Source: an uncultured bacterium
GTDB taxonomy: Bacteria; Zixibacteria; MSB-5A5; CAIYYT01
DNA: 50,140 bases
Reading direction: 5' to 3'
Assembly (NCBI GenBank): GCA_903903945.1
Contig: CAIVAP010000234.1
Coordinates: 1-50,140 of the forward strand
Positions 9,462-20,300 of this stretch are shown piece after piece (within the stretch, counting starts at the first letter, position 1; every line of letters starts with the position of its first letter). Both the position numbers and the translations under genes were made by a program. The notes under the pieces are model-generated. The model had not been told where the DNA came from and did not search any database. It was given only the letters and a program-made list of their open reading frames with translations.

Positions 9462-10152
9462 TTACCGTGGCGCTGGATGTGATGACTTCTTTTTCGATCA
9501 TGCCGTCGCGGATATGAATAACGCGATTGGCGTGAAGAGCAATGTCCGGTTCGTGCGTAACGACAATAATCGTGTGGCCGTTGAGATGCAAACGGGCGAA
9601 CAACCCCATGATTTCATCGCCGGTTTTCGAGTCGAGGTTACCCGTGGGCTCATCGGCAAGAATGATCGAGGGGTTGTTTACCAGAGCCCTTGCCACGGCA
9701 ACTCGCTGTCTCTGACCGCCGGAGAGTTCGTTGGGCTTGTGCATCATGCGATCGGCGAGATCGACCTGCTCGAGCGCGTGTTTGGCCATCTCGATACGGG
9801 TCTTGGAATCAGTACCGTTATAGATCAGCGGCAGTTCGACATTATGCAAAGCCGTCGCGCGCGCCAAGAGGTTGAACGTCTGGAACACGAATCCGATTTC
9901 GCGATTGCGGATCCGCGCTAACTCATCGTCATTCATGCTGGAAACCTGCTTGCCGTTGAGCACGTAACTCCCCTGCGATGGTGTATCGAGACAGCCGATG
10001 AGATTCATCAGGGTTGACTTGCCGGAACCGGAGGGCCCCATGATTGCAAGGTATTCGCCCTTTGCTACACTAACAGTCACGCCTCTAAGAGCGTGCAGTT
10101 CCTCGACCCCCATCTTGTAGGTCTTCCAAAGGTTTTCTGTCTCGATTAGCAT
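9451..10152 (-). CDS. ABC transporter ATP-binding protein (LolD/MacB-N type)
   Basis: A 233-residue ATPase that drives the two permeases downstream. Walker A is GPSGSGKST (39-47), the signature is [15 protein letters not shown], and Walker B with the following residues is [10 protein letters not shown], all typical of the LolD/MacB/FtsE subgroup. The ATG at 10152 shares one base with the stop of the adaptor gene. The C-terminal tail extends about 11 bases into the permease gene. There is no membrane segment and no fused permease domain. Confidence 0.93.
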   Translation of the reverse strand: MLIETENLWKTYKMGVEELHALRGVTVSVAKGEYLAIMGPSGSGKSTLMNLIGCLDTPSQGSYVLNGKQVSSMNDDELARIRNREIGFVFQTFNLLARATALHNVELPLIYNGTDSKTRIEMAKHALEQVDLADRMMHKPNELSGGQRQRVAVARALVNNPSIILADEPTGNLDSKTGDEIMGLFARLHLNGHTIIVVTHEPDIALHANRVIHIRDGMIEKEVITSSATVNDI

Positions 10153-11447
10153 CAGTCGTTCTTTTCTTCTTTGATGATTTCCTTGGAAACCTTCACCTTG
10201 GCGCCATCTTCGATGGTGCGCAGGATCTTGTAGCTACCAGTAACGATCTCTTCATTCTCAGCGAGACCTTCTGTGATTTCTACGTTCTGTTGGTCGGCAA
10301 TTCCGGTCTTGATGGGCACGAACTTGACAACGTCCCCTGCCAATTTGAATATGCCTTCAAGCTCTTTCGTCTTCTTCTTGTCATCCTTCTTTGAAGACTT
10401 CGCCGAATCGACGGTTGCCGCAACAGCGCCACCAGATGTTCCGCTACCGCCGGCGGCCTTCTTGAGTGAATCTGACTTGTCCGGACGCATCACCACTGCC
10501 TGGATCGGCACATAGAGGACATCCTTGCGCTTATCGGTAGTGATGTCAACCGTGGCGGTCATTCCCGGTTTGATTCCCTCGACCTTCTCGAGCAAGAGAA
10601 TCTTGACCGTGAAGTTGGTGACTCCGCTGGTACCGACGTTCTGCGCGGCGTTTCCCACTTCGGTAACCGTACCTTTGAACGACGTGTCAGGCAACGCATC
10701 CAATTCAATCTTAGTATCCTGACCAACTCGCACGCGAGCGATATCGGTCTCGTCAACATTCACTTCCACTTCGATCGTCGAGAGATCAGCGACGGTCATT
10801 ATGACTGTACCAGCGTTGTTCATAGTCCCGACCATGACAATCTCGCCGATTTCGGCATTAAGCGCGGTGACCGTTCCGTCAATTGGCGCCGTAATGATCG
10901 TCTTGTCGAAGTTGTCTTTAATCTCTTCCAAGGATGCTTTTTGCTGCTTAGTGTAGTATTGAGATGACTCCAGATTGGCCTTGGCTACCTCCAGCGCAGT
11001 CTGCAACTGCGTAAAGTTTTCATCCGAAATCAGTTGGGAAGCATACAGCTTCTTGGCACGTTCATAGGTCTGATTGGCTTCCAGCAGTGAGGCCTCCGAT
11101 CTCTTCTCGGCAGATCGCGCGGCCGCCAGCGCCGCCTCGGATTGACTCACCGCCGCCTGATAGCGGGTCTGGTCGAGTCTGACCAGCACATCCCCCCTCT
11201 TCACTTGATCGCCTTCCTTAACGGGAAGCTCGATGATCTTGGCAGCAACGTCCGCGGACATTTTCACGGTGGTTTTCGCTTGGACGGAACCGGTAGCTGT
11301 AACCAGCGAAACGATCTCGCCCTTTTCCACCTTGCCCGATTGAACGGAATAAACGATGCCGCTGTCTTTTCTCGCGGCCATAACGATAATCAGGATGACA
11401 ATTATTGCTGCCCCGATTATCAGCCATAGTTTCTTTTTCTTATTCAT
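10152..11447 (-). CDS. MacA-like periplasmic adaptor (HlyD/RND membrane fusion protein)
   Basis: A 431-residue adaptor linking the inner-membrane ABC permeases to the TolC channel. An N-terminal anchor ([20 protein letters not shown]) is followed by the first biotinyl-lipoyl half (about 40-90), a coiled-coil hairpin (about 95-175, with repeated [15 protein letters not shown] heptads), the second lipoyl half ([18 protein letters not shown]) and beta-barrel and membrane-proximal domains. A low-complexity insert rich in Gly, Ser and Lys (about 325-360) lies before the membrane-proximal domain and is unusual in length. GAGAG-like Shine-Dalgarno bases precede the ATG. TolC is the gene just upstream, 63 bases away. 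Confidence 0.9.
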   Translation of the reverse strand: MNKKKKLWLIIGAAIIVILIIVMAARKDSGIVYSVQSGKVEKGEIVSLVTATGSVQAKTTVKMSADVAAKIIELPVKEGDQVKRGDVLVRLDQTRYQAAVSQSEAALAAARSAEKRSEASLLEANQTYERAKKLYASQLISDENFTQLQTALEVAKANLESSQYYTKQQKASLEEIKDNFDKTIITAPIDGTVTALNAEIGEIVMVGTMNNAGTVIMTVADLSTIEVEVNVDETDIARVRVGQDTKIELDALPDTSFKGTVTEVGNAAQNVGTSGVTNFTVKILLLEKVEGIKPGMTATVDITTDKRKDVLYVPIQAVVMRPDKSDSLKKAAGGSGTSGGAVAATVDSAKSSKKDDKKKTKELEGIFKLAGDVVKFVPIKTGIADQQNVEITEGLAENEEIVTGSYKILRTIEDGAKVKVSKEIIKEEKND

Positions 11448-11510
11448 CTCTCTTCTTGCTATCCGGACTAAGTGTTACTTCGTCTTTCCACTCTCGTTTC
11501 ACCACGAGGA

Positions 11511-12854
11511 TCACATCCGCCCCATCGCCTTGGCCATCGAAGCGACGGCAAGGTTGAGTTGGTACAGGGATTGAATTCGTGAATACTGGGCGTTGGTTAA
11601 AGAATATTGGGCGTCCAGCAATTCCAGAATGGAGGAGGCGCCCAGACGGTATCGTTCTGATTGCAGCTTCATATCTTCCTGCGCCGACTGCTCGGCCAAC
11701 CGTGCAGCCTGATGCTGTAGTCGCGCCGTCTGTATGTCGAGATATGCTTGTCTAACATCCGAGATCAGTTGGTTCCGAGCCGCACCAAATGACTCCCGCT
11801 GGTTGGTTTCACTCAGCCGCGCTTGGGAATAAGTTGTCTTCTTCTGGAAACCGTTGAATAGGCTGTAACTAGCCGAGACTCCAACCGAATAGGAACGGTT
11901 AACATTGGTCAGCGGCTGGAAAACGCCCAACGAGTCTAGTCTTTTCGTGTCATTTGTTGACCAACTCCAAGACATGCGCGCTGAGACGCTCGGCAACCAA
12001 GAAGCTCGAGCTATGGAGACTTGTGTCTTGGCCGCATCGTAGTCCGCCCCGCTCTTCTTCAACCCTGGATTATTTTCCAGAGCGATTTGAATACACTGAT
12101 CGATTGACATGTCAAAGGGGACATTAACGAGAGTGTCCGAAGGCACGATCGGAAGTGTGACATCTCTGTTTAGCAGCAAATTGAGTGCGAATTCCGCCGA
12201 CCTGATGTTGTTTTCACGTGTCAGAAGAGCCACCGAATCGTTGGCTACGGTGACCTGTGCTTTTAGCTTCTCGGACAACGAGGCGGAACCAAGCTCGTAT
12301 TTGCTGTTGGTGACCTCAAGTTGCTTATTGGAACGAGTAAGCGCATCCTCCTGTACCTTTCGCAACATCGCAGTTTCGACAAGAGTATGGTAAGCCTTCG
12401 TCACGTCATAGACTGTCGCCAAAGCGGTCTCATTCATCGCGTTGGACGCCGACGTCTTTCTCTGATTGCTTTGGCGAATCCGCAGCCAAGTAGCACCGCC
12501 GTCAAAGAGCGTCATGGACAAATTGATGCCGGTACTGTATGACTTGCTTCCGGGGTCCTGATAATAGGTGTTAAGCTGTTGCACGTAAGTGGGTCTGAGA
12601 TCCTTTCCAAAGCCATAGCCGGCCGAGACTGAAGCTGTTGGAAGCGCGTCTCCCCAGGCATTCCACAAATCATATTTCGCGGACCGGTAGCCGTTTTGAG
12701 ACACAGTGACGCCGACGTTTTTCTGCAGCGCCAGATCAATGCACTGCTTGAGTGAGAATTCGTTCTGCCCTGCTGCTACATTGGTCGTCGGCAACCCCCC
12801 AGCAAACAGTCCGACAAAAAGCAGAATCGAACCTATCCGTCCAATTCTTTCCAT
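11511..12854 (-). CDS. TolC-family outer membrane efflux protein
   Basis: A 447-residue outer membrane channel protein with a signal peptide (hydrophobic SILLFVGLFAGGLPTTNVAA) and the two-fold OEP repeat expected of TolC: each half has long helices and short membrane strands (first half about 30-235, second about 240-440). KCIDLAL/QCIQIALENNPGL mark the start of each half. GGAG lies six bases before the ATG. It trimerises to form the export duct for the MacA/MacB-like components encoded downstream. The C-terminal stretch SSILELLDAQYSLTNAQYS is typical of the family. Confidence 0.92.
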   Translation of the reverse strand: MERIGRIGSILLFVGLFAGGLPTTNVAAGQNEFSLKQCIDLALQKNVGVTVSQNGYRSAKYDLWNAWGDALPTASVSAGYGFGKDLRPTYVQQLNTYYQDPGSKSYSTGINLSMTLFDGGATWLRIRQSNQRKTSASNAMNETALATVYDVTKAYHTLVETAMLRKVQEDALTRSNKQLEVTNSKYELGSASLSEKLKAQVTVANDSVALLTRENNIRSAEFALNLLLNRDVTLPIVPSDTLVNVPFDMSIDQCIQIALENNPGLKKSGADYDAAKTQVSIARASWLPSVSARMSWSWSTNDTKRLDSLGVFQPLTNVNRSYSVGVSASYSLFNGFQKKTTYSQARLSETNQRESFGAARNQLISDVRQAYLDIQTARLQHQAARLAEQSAQEDMKLQSERYRLGASSILELLDAQYSLTNAQYSRIQSLYQLNLAVASMAKAMGRM

Positions 12855-12891
12855 TAACTACTCCTCAATCAAAATGAATAACTATATACAA

Positions 12892-13617
12892 TTAGAAGAT
12901 GGCCTTTACCACTCCAACAATGGCAGCTATGACGCCGACCGGAATCAGCACCGTGGCCGTTGCCTTGCCTTTAGAGAAACTGTAGATCACTGCCACACCG
13001 AATATCGTAAGGATCACCTGCCACACGAAAAATACGTCAGTGAATGAGTTCAGTAGAGTGTAAGCAACGGACATCATATCACTTCCGGGCAATAAGACCG
13101 CCAGCGAAGTCCGAATATCCATCGTCTGCTTCATCATCATCAGTGGAGTCTTGATAATCTGCCCCAAAACAGAGATCATCCCGGTGAAACTGACAAGCGA
13201 GACCAATGCCATGAATTTCGCCGATCCCCCAAAGACGACGGTTCCCATGAACAGAATGACCGCAGCCATTAAGAATACCATGATAGCTGATCCAATCAAC
13301 CCCGCAAAGGCTCCAATAATTGCGCCGATTCCTTTGTAAGTCTCCATCTGCTGCACAGCCAATTCGCGTTGCTCGGGCGTATACTTGTCCGATGTCATCA
13401 TCTGCTGCTTCTGCATTTCCATCGCCATCGGAGCTACTATATAGGCACCCATCGTTGTCACTAGTAGTAAGATCACAAAAGGAATTATCCATGTCGGTTT
13501 CGCCTTGATACTCCCAAAAACCCTCATCGGGCTCAAAAAGATGTTCACTAACATAGACCCGACAGAATCGGCTTTTGTTTCATTTGACACGGTATTGTCC
13601 GGCATTATTGCGGTCAT
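12892..13617 (-). CDS. YIP1-family membrane protein
   Basis: A 241-residue membrane protein with five hydrophobic segments and the YIP1 layout: a cytoplasmic start ending in MLVNIFLSPMRVFGSIKAKP, then a first helix (about 45-65), a helical loop rich in Met and Gln, and four further helices. Bacterial YIP1 proteins are poorly characterised. GGAG precedes the ATG by five bases. It is the first gene of the exporter operon, 37 bases from tolC, which suggests a role in assembling or accommodating the exporter or its substrate in the membrane; that is inference from position only. Confidence 0.75.
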   Translation of the reverse strand: MTAIMPDNTVSNETKADSVGSMLVNIFLSPMRVFGSIKAKPTWIIPFVILLLVTTMGAYIVAPMAMEMQKQQMMTSDKYTPEQRELAVQQMETYKGIGAIIGAFAGLIGSAIMVFLMAAVILFMGTVVFGGSAKFMALVSLVSFTGMISVLGQIIKTPLMMMKQTMDIRTSLAVLLPGSDMMSVAYTLLNSFTDVFFVWQVILTIFGVAVIYSFSKGKATATVLIPVGVIAAIVGVVKAIF

Positions 13618-13858
13618 AATCTCTCCTCACTAAGTATGCTTCTCTGAACGCAAGTTACTACGCAAAGTTTCAAAAATCAATGTAACTCTATATAGCTCCG
13701 GGGCGGCTAACAAGCGCACAAATGAAGGGAAAATGCCGGCCAGACCACGCACCAAACAAAGCAGCAACAATCGACCAGTCCAAGAGCAACGCGCCGCTAT
13801 CTACTCAGAGCAAAACACTCGACGATTGCGGCCTAATGCGGACAATCGGAGACTACCC

Positions 13859-13900
13859 AAAAAAGGCGGCAGCCAGTTTGTTTGGAAACCGGTTGCCGCC
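13859..13900 (-). terminator. Rho-independent terminator after the lipoprotein gene
   Basis: Read on the minus strand, a GC-rich stem (GGCGGCAACCGG with CTGGCTGCCGCC) closes a short loop and runs straight into six T residues. It begins 16 bases past the stop codon at 13917. Confidence 0.85.
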
Positions 13901-13916
13901 CGCGAAAGCACTTATC

Positions 13917-14939
13917 TTAGAGAGATTTCTCGAATGTCACCTTGATCTTCGGGAGAGTCCTGTGGGTAACAAGACCCATGTCGAACGAAGTTGTACGCGC
14001 TCTGCTGGTATCGACGGGCAGATGAGCGCTTACGAGAACCAACGGTGAAGGTCTACTGACATCGTTATCCGGATTAGGTTCGAGTGTTATGAAAACAGTT
14101 CCATCGCGAAGCATGTCAACCGGCCAGAGAGAGTCCGGGAGGTTAGCAGGTCTGTTGATTAGGAAATCCTCCCCGGGGAAATTAGGAATAGTGCCGTCCA
14201 TGCAGTGGCTGTTGTCGTAATCGATATAGGCGGGTGAGAAGAACTTGCCGGTAGACACCGTGTACACCGTGTCGCCCTTGGTAAGCGCAACCCAGCCCTC
14301 ATACAGGTACCCTGTGTCTGGAAGTGTAGGCAGGAACAATCCCTGGGCATAAGTCTCAATCGTATCTTTCCCAGTACCTCCATTGGTGAGTTCAATAAAC
14401 CATATCCCGTATCGCTCGTTCGATCGCGATTGCCCTTTCGTTTTGAAATGGCCGTCTGAGAAAGTGCCGACGGCAAACCGATTCTGGGTGCTCGGGAAGG
14501 CAAGGGGGAAGGTCAAGAACGTCGCTCTGTCGCGGTCGATTCCGCTCAGCGCGATAATCGTTGGCGACGGCTTAGGGTCGGGATCGTTGGGATAGGGTTC
14601 AACAGTGATAGCAATCATATTGTAGTCGTAAACATTGCCTTGGATTGTGAAAGCATTGCCGATGTCCTTAGTAACATCTGTCGGGCTGAGGAAACGAAAA
14701 TCATGCTCGTCCCAGAAGAACTTTCCGAATTCCTGATACTCCAACCAGTTGGAGTCTGCGTCTGTTTTGACCACCCACCCGACATAGATCAGCCCCGACT
14801 TTAGCGTAGGAAACTGGGTCGGTTCAAGTACGATACGGTTGTAAACATCCGTGTTAGGCTTCGGCCCATCATCGCCGCAGCCGCCCAACCCTATGAACAG
14901 CAGCGCCATCAATCCGCAAGCGACTATCGCTCTGAGCAT
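13917..14939 (-). CDS. Lipoprotein with duplicated anti-sigma-like beta domain
   Basis: A 340-residue lipoprotein: the N-terminus MLRAIVACGLMALLFIGLGGC is a signal peptide with a lipobox (GLGGC), so Cys21 should be lipidated. Two related domains follow. The first (about 45-150) has SGLIYVGWVV...GKFFW...ITVEPYPNDPDPKPSP; the second (about 210-325) has TGYLYEGWVAL...GKFFSP...ITLEPNPDNDVSRPSP. This repeated YxGWV...G.F...TVEP...PSP pattern recalls the C-terminal domain of RskA-type anti-sigma factors and secreted relatives, but no sigma-binding region is present. A GGAGGAATAGG stretch precedes the ATG. It is transcribed alone and ends at a strong terminator. The ligand is unknown. Confidence 0.75.
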   Translation of the reverse strand: MLRAIVACGLMALLFIGLGGCGDDGPKPNTDVYNRIVLEPTQFPTLKSGLIYVGWVVKTDADSNWLEYQEFGKFFWDEHDFRFLSPTDVTKDIGNAFTIQGNVYDYNMIAITVEPYPNDPDPKPSPTIIALSGIDRDRATFLTFPLAFPSTQNRFAVGTFSDGHFKTKGQSRSNERYGIWFIELTNGGTGKDTIETYAQGLFLPTLPDTGYLYEGWVALTKGDTVYTVSTGKFFSPAYIDYDNSHCMDGTIPNFPGEDFLINRPANLPDSLWPVDMLRDGTVFITLEPNPDNDVSRPSPLVLVSAHLPVDTSRARTTSFDMGLVTHRTLPKIKVTFEKSL

Positions 14940-15140
14940 CTTTCCTATTCCTCCAAAAGCGTATTAAAAGCAATAACTTCCACGTCTATCAAGACAGTAA
15001 GGATATCCACTGCTTTCCCCACTGTCAAGTACAAATTTTTCGCAAAGGAAGAGACGTTCAAGCACTCGATTTGACTAAAACCATACACCGTCGCTGACGA
15101 TAAGTTAAATAGTACGAATTCATTAACAACGGAGATGAAT

Positions 15141-17300
15141 ATGATTGAGTGCGGCAAATGCGGTACCGCAAACCATTTTGATGGCGCGATGTTCTGCAAG
15201 AACTGCGGAGCCGAACTCTCTTCGCGAGTGGCAGTGAAGGTGGCAGATGAACCAGCCAGCGTTCACGACAAGACTCAACCAATTGTCACACAATCGGATA
15301 CAGGAGAGGAGCAATCGGAGACTGATTTCGTTGTCACCGATTTACCAATTGACGAGGTCGAGGCCAAGAGATCAGGCCGCGAGCAGCCGCTTGGCGCCGG
15401 GTTTGACCAGTTGCTCAGGCGCTTTGAGAGTGATCAGGCAGCCAAAGCGCTGCCGGAAGATGCGATCGAACCGGCGCAGTTGTCGTCTGAACTTGGCATC
15501 GAGTCTCCAACGGACTACTTGATGCGGGAACAGCAGGAAGCCCCGGAAAATGTCAACGAAATCGCCGTGCCGACGGTTGAGCCCGCAGTTGCTTCCGAAG
15601 TGCCGGCCGAACCGGCGCAACCAATGAACGAACCGAAGTCGGTCAGCAGGATCGACACTCAAGCGAAACGCGCAGGTGAACACGTTGTCTCGGACGACGA
15701 CCGCGATCGATTGCTCAACAGTTTGCAGAAAACTCTCGCAGAAGAAGACGCTGCGGCAGCACCGCAAAACCAACTGCATCTCAACATCCAACAGACTTTG
15801 AGTGGACCTGTAGACATCGAAACGGCAAATGTGGTGGAGAGTCCTTCCGCACCAGAGACGGTTGAAGTCGGCGCAGTCAGTCGTTCTATTCAGACGCACA
15901 AACACCAATCGGTTTTCGTGAAGGGACATAAGCTGCTGTTTCCTGACAAAGCACGGCTCGTACCCGGGGAGATGATTACATACGGAAATCAGCAATACTC
16001 GATCAAGAAGGGCAGTATAGAGAGGAAACAGCTTATCCTCGGCGGAGTGGTGGGTCTGATCGTAATAGTAGTGATGCTGATCATAGGATTCAGTGGCGCC
16101 ACCGTGCCTAAGCCCGCGCTCTTTGGCGTTGTCACCAACGTCGAGACCAAAGAGGTACTGGCCGGTATCAGCGTGAGTATTCCGCAGACCGGTGCTTCCA
16201 CCGTGACGGATGAGGCGGGCATGTTCACCTTCCCTGGATTACCCAATGGCCGCTATGATGTCAAGATGGAAGGTACTCTTTACGAGACGCAGATGATGTC
16301 GACATCAATCGTCAACGGAGAAAGTAAGATTCTTCACGGCACCATGTCGCCAATGCTTTCCCAAGGGATGACGTACGCTTCAACAGCGCCACGATCGACC
16401 AATGAGGACGTCGTAAACTCCGGACCGTTATTTGGCGCGCTGAAGGTGAAATGCAGCATCAGCGATGCGATGGTGCTTGTCGACGGCAAAGCGATCGGGT
16501 CTGCCAACCAGACATTCAAGAGAGTGACGCCCGGCACTCATACAGTCCAGGTCAAACGCGATGGTTACGAGGATTGGGAGCAGCAGGTTAAGATTGAAGA
16601 AGAGGAGACAACCACGCTGACCGTGAATTTGACCGAGGCTAAGGCGGCAGGTCCGGTAGAATATACAGCCAATGATTTCTTCCAGCAAGCGGAGGCGCTG
16701 CTTGCCGAGAAAAACTACACTGAGGCCATTGGATACTATACGCTCGCTCTGGCGAAAGATAACTCTCTGGTGCAGGCGTACATGCGCCGCGCGGAAGCAA
16801 ACGAAGCATCGAACAAGACCATGAATGCACGCGCCGATTTCCGCTCAGCGGCCGATCTCTATCTCCACTCCAATCGGTTCGCCGATGCCGTGACCTGCTA
16901 TGACAAGATCATAGAGATGTCGCCGAATGCGTCCGATGCCTACCAGTTGCGCGGTTGGGCGAAGATTTCCTCCGGCAACTACGACGGCGGTCTGAAGGAT
17001 CTGGAGAAAGCGCTATCCTTCAATAAGGACGACACCCAGTCGCAGTTCGAGTATGGCAAAGCGCTCTACATCACAAGCAACTACAAAGATTCCGAGAAAG
17101 CGCTGAAAAAGATTCGCAAGTACGGCGATGACAGCCCCGAGATTTACGGCTATCTGGCGCTGACATACTTGGCGCAAGGCAGTGAGTCAGATGCGCGAAA
17201 AAACTATGAGGCGTTCACCAAACGCGCCACTTCGGCGCAGGTGGCGCGAATGACCACCGAGTCGGGCTGGCAAAGATTGACGGCAACAGCCGGCAAATAG
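15141..17300 (+). CDS. Zinc-ribbon membrane protein with PEGA and TPR domains
   Basis: A 719-residue multidomain protein of unknown function. ATG 15141 is chosen over ATG 15135 because GGAG at 15131-15134 is six bases from the former and abuts the latter. Order: zinc ribbon (C4, C7, C19, C22 in CGKCG...CKNCG), a long acidic low-complexity linker (about 25-260), a single membrane helix (ILGGVVGLIVIVVMLIIGF, about 298-318), a carboxypeptidase-regulatory-like beta domain (about 325-385), a PEGA domain (GTHTVQVKRDGYEDWEQ, about 430-495) and four or five TPR units to the end. The ribbon faces the cytoplasm and the rest the periplasm if the helix is a single span. It looks like an envelope scaffold or sensor; no enzyme motif is seen. 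Confidence 0.75.
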   Translation: MIECGKCGTANHFDGAMFCKNCGAELSSRVAVKVADEPASVHDKTQPIVTQSDTGEEQSETDFVVTDLPIDEVEAKRSGREQPLGAGFDQLLRRFESDQAAKALPEDAIEPAQLSSELGIESPTDYLMREQQEAPENVNEIAVPTVEPAVASEVPAEPAQPMNEPKSVSRIDTQAKRAGEHVVSDDDRDRLLNSLQKTLAEEDAAAAPQNQLHLNIQQTLSGPVDIETANVVESPSAPETVEVGAVSRSIQTHKHQSVFVKGHKLLFPDKARLVPGEMITYGNQQYSIKKGSIERKQLILGGVVGLIVIVVMLIIGFSGATVPKPALFGVVTNVETKEVLAGISVSIPQTGASTVTDEAGMFTFPGLPNGRYDVKMEGTLYETQMMSTSIVNGESKILHGTMSPMLSQGMTYASTAPRSTNEDVVNSGPLFGALKVKCSISDAMVLVDGKAIGSANQTFKRVTPGTHTVQVKRDGYEDWEQQVKIEEEETTTLTVNLTEAKAAGPVEYTANDFFQQAEALLAEKNYTEAIGYYTLALAKDNSLVQAYMRRAEANEASNKTMNARADFRSAADLYLHSNRFADAVTCYDKIIEMSPNASDAYQLRGWAKISSGNYDGGLKDLEKALSFNKDDTQSQFEYGKALYITSNYKDSEKALKKIRKYGDDSPEIYGYLALTYLAQGSESDARKNYEAFTKRATSAQVARMTTESGWQRLTATAGK

Positions 17301-17343
17301 ATTCTCTGGCGTCCGACGACGGACACAGGGTTATTGGGTCAAG

Positions 17344-17375
17344 AGGATAGGCACCGCGCCTGTCCTTTTGTTTTG
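17344..17375 (+). terminator. Terminator after the TPR protein gene
   Basis: AGGATAGGC and GCCTGTCCT form a nine-base stem (one G-U pair) with a five-base loop, followed by TTTTGTTTT on the plus strand. The stem resembles the GGATAGGCA hairpin repeat at 44469, so it may have been made from a repeat. Confidence 0.7.
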
Positions 17376-17398
17376 ACGCAATTTGATATCGAAGGTAT

Positions 17399-20300
17399 TC
17401 AGTCGGTCGGGACTCCGAGATCTGGCAACGACTTGACAATCTTCATGGTTTCGAGACTAACTGTTGTCACCTGACCTATCAGGCGGACAATGTATTCGGG
17501 ATCGTCAGCGCGGTTAGGGTCACTGATAATGCCACTGCGCTTGTCGGATTTGACCCGATACTGATCAATCATCCAATCTAACGCCGAGCGGTTGCCGAGG
17601 CGATATTCGAAGGCCTCCAACGGAATGCCGCCAAGCGAGAGGAAATCGTTGTAGATGACAGCCGTCTTGTCTTTGGAAAGCTTCATCCTCTCGACCCGGA
17701 AGTCAAGCTTGGCATCCTTCTTTTCGATCTTCTCCAACGGGTACTCTGGCTGGCTCTCGTAGTCCACATGCAGTTCCATCAACCTCTTCCCAGCTTTGGC
17801 AAAAGCACGAAAATCGGGGGTATAGGGCACACGCGGTAACTCCCGCTTGAGGTTGGCCGCATAACGCTCTCGATATGTCGGATGATGCAGCACCGCGTAC
17901 ACATAGTGGAAGATGTCCCACTTCGTGATCTTCTTGTCGCCATAGTGCTGACGAAACTGCTCAAGTGCCCAGTCGGTGATGTTTTCTTTGCGACCGGAGC
18001 CGTCGGGGTTGTAGGTGTAGAATGGGAAGCATTGAGCAGCGTCAATGGAGACGAGATTCAGGTTGGGAATGCGCGATGACGATAAACTCCAGAAAGCGGC
18101 TCTTCCACCGAGACTGGGCACGCAGATGACACGATTGGCGGCCTCTGCAGCTTCGTTCGGCAGAAATTTCGCGTTGGTCCCAGGCTCATCCACGATGATG
18201 TCGTCAAAGTAAAGTTGTCGAGATGAGAATGGTCGGTAAAGCCCAACCCTGCAACAGTCCCTTCGAAAATCAAGCAGCTTGTGAGTTCGAAGGTCCCTCT
18301 TGAGATTTCGACTCCATTTGATCTTGTCATATCTCACAAAACCGTCAATATCCTTGGGCCTGGCCTTCTGCTGGTATCGAGCAACCTCGGCATTGTAGTC
18401 CTCACAGAACTGCTCCACACGCTCCAGCAATCGCTCTCTGTCGAAATCATAGACCACGCTGTCGCGATTAGTGGACACTCCGAGAGAGTATGTGTCGAAG
18501 ACCCCAAGTTCACTTTCCGAGGCGCGAGCCAAAGGGCAGAAGCCACGAAAATCCGTCGCTAGACCTTCGGTTATCCAGACGTGCTCCGAGTCAGGACGAA
18601 GCAGTCTCCACTTGACACCGGAGTATCCACTTGCATCATCAAGAAACCGGTATTTCTCCGCCCGACGCCAGAGTTCGCCGACTCTCAAGTAGCGGACCTT
18701 TGCCCGGCCACCTCTCCCTTTCTTTCGATTCCTCACCAGCAAGCTGACGCTGACACCTACTTGTATGCCAAAGACATTGTGGGTTGTCCCTGAAAGCTTG
18801 GGGTTCTTGCGAACATTGCCATGCAGGTCAAGCACATAGATAGAGTCAAAGTCCGACTCCAAATGGTTCCGCATCCCGTCGAAGGACAGTTCAGTCACAA
18901 AGGAGTTGTTGGTAACCAGAGCGACCACTCCCATGTCACCTATCCTATCCGACGCCCATCGGATCGCCTTCACATACGGGTCATCGAGTTTGCGTTGGAG
19001 CCGGGCTCTGGAGTCCTTCTTGTAAGTCTTCGCTATTCGGTCCTCAATGACCTGATACTTGCGATTCTTGTTATTGTCGTTCTCATTCACCTGACCCGCG
19101 TTGTACGGTGGATTTCCAATGATCACGAAGATATCAGCCTTCTTCTGTTTCAGCACGCGAGCCGTGTTTTCTGCCGTGAAGAAATCTGTCTGCGGCTCGT
19201 CCAACTGGAATGTATCGACGAGGCAGATGCCCTCATAAGGTATATACTCACCCGTCAGGTCGAGATACTCATGCTCGATGTTCATGGAAGCGATGTAGTA
19301 CGGCAGCAACATGACTTCGTTGCAGTGAAGCTCATTTTCGAATTTGTAGCGCAGCGCCGTCTTCTTCATCTCGCGCATGATGTGCACGATGAAATTGCCG
19401 GTGCCGACGAAGGGATCCAGAATTTGCACTCCCTTATCACTCAGCGTACGCCCGAATTCTTTTTCCAAAATCTGCTCCACGCTCTTAACCATGAAGTTGA
19501 CGATCTGCGGAGGCGTGTAAACAATTCCGTGTGTGTCGGCAACCTTAACGGAGAAACCCTGGAAGAACTTCTCGTAGACGGTATTGAGAAACTGCTGTTT
19601 CTGCGCGAAATCGTCAATCGTGCGAGCGGCCTTTTCAATGGCGACGTAGAATCGGTCAAGCGACTTCAGGAAATCATCCCGATTAAATGATTTCGACATG
19701 AGCGCGGAAATCACCTTCTCAATTTCCACGGCAATCACGTTTCGCCTCGCAAAATCGGGATTGGAAAACACTGTTCGGAAAATGCGTTCGGTGAGGAGAT
19801 GCTGAATCAGCATTTCCTCGACCGCCTGAACCGACAGGTTGGGATTGATGGACGACCGACAAAGGTCCATGAAATTCCCAAATGCCGCCACAAATCGAGG
19901 ATTGCTCTTGCGCTCGGTGTCGATGAGCTTAACAAGCTTTTCCGCCAACTCCGGCACACGATTCTTGAACTCACCGACCGCTTCTTCCCAGGCAATGTAG
20001 TCCTCCGGCAAGTACTCAAAGAACTGAGCAAGCACCGCGACCAACTTTGTCGGTGTCGCAATTTCTTCATCGAGCACCTGTCTGCCGTTCTGATAGAGGA
20101 TCGCTCTCTTTGGTTCCTGAAAAAGAATATTGTCGCGTGGATACCCCGCCTCAAACTTCCGCTTGACCTCCTTCTCAAGATCATCCTGACTATCCTTGGC
20201 CTCCCAGTAGCCATGCGGAAATCGGTACATGTCAAGTAACGCCCCATCGATGCTGATTCTGTCGCGGTCAACTCCCTTGCGCTGATACTCCGGCACTAAT

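Noticed and set aside
9112..9921. A 269-codon rightward frame across the permease and ATPase genes
   Set aside because: It overlaps two conserved leftward genes and its translation shows no domain; the open frame follows from their codon use.
18821..19690. A 289-codon frame antisense to the restriction-modification gene
   Set aside because: Shadow of the methylase region, with no start signal.
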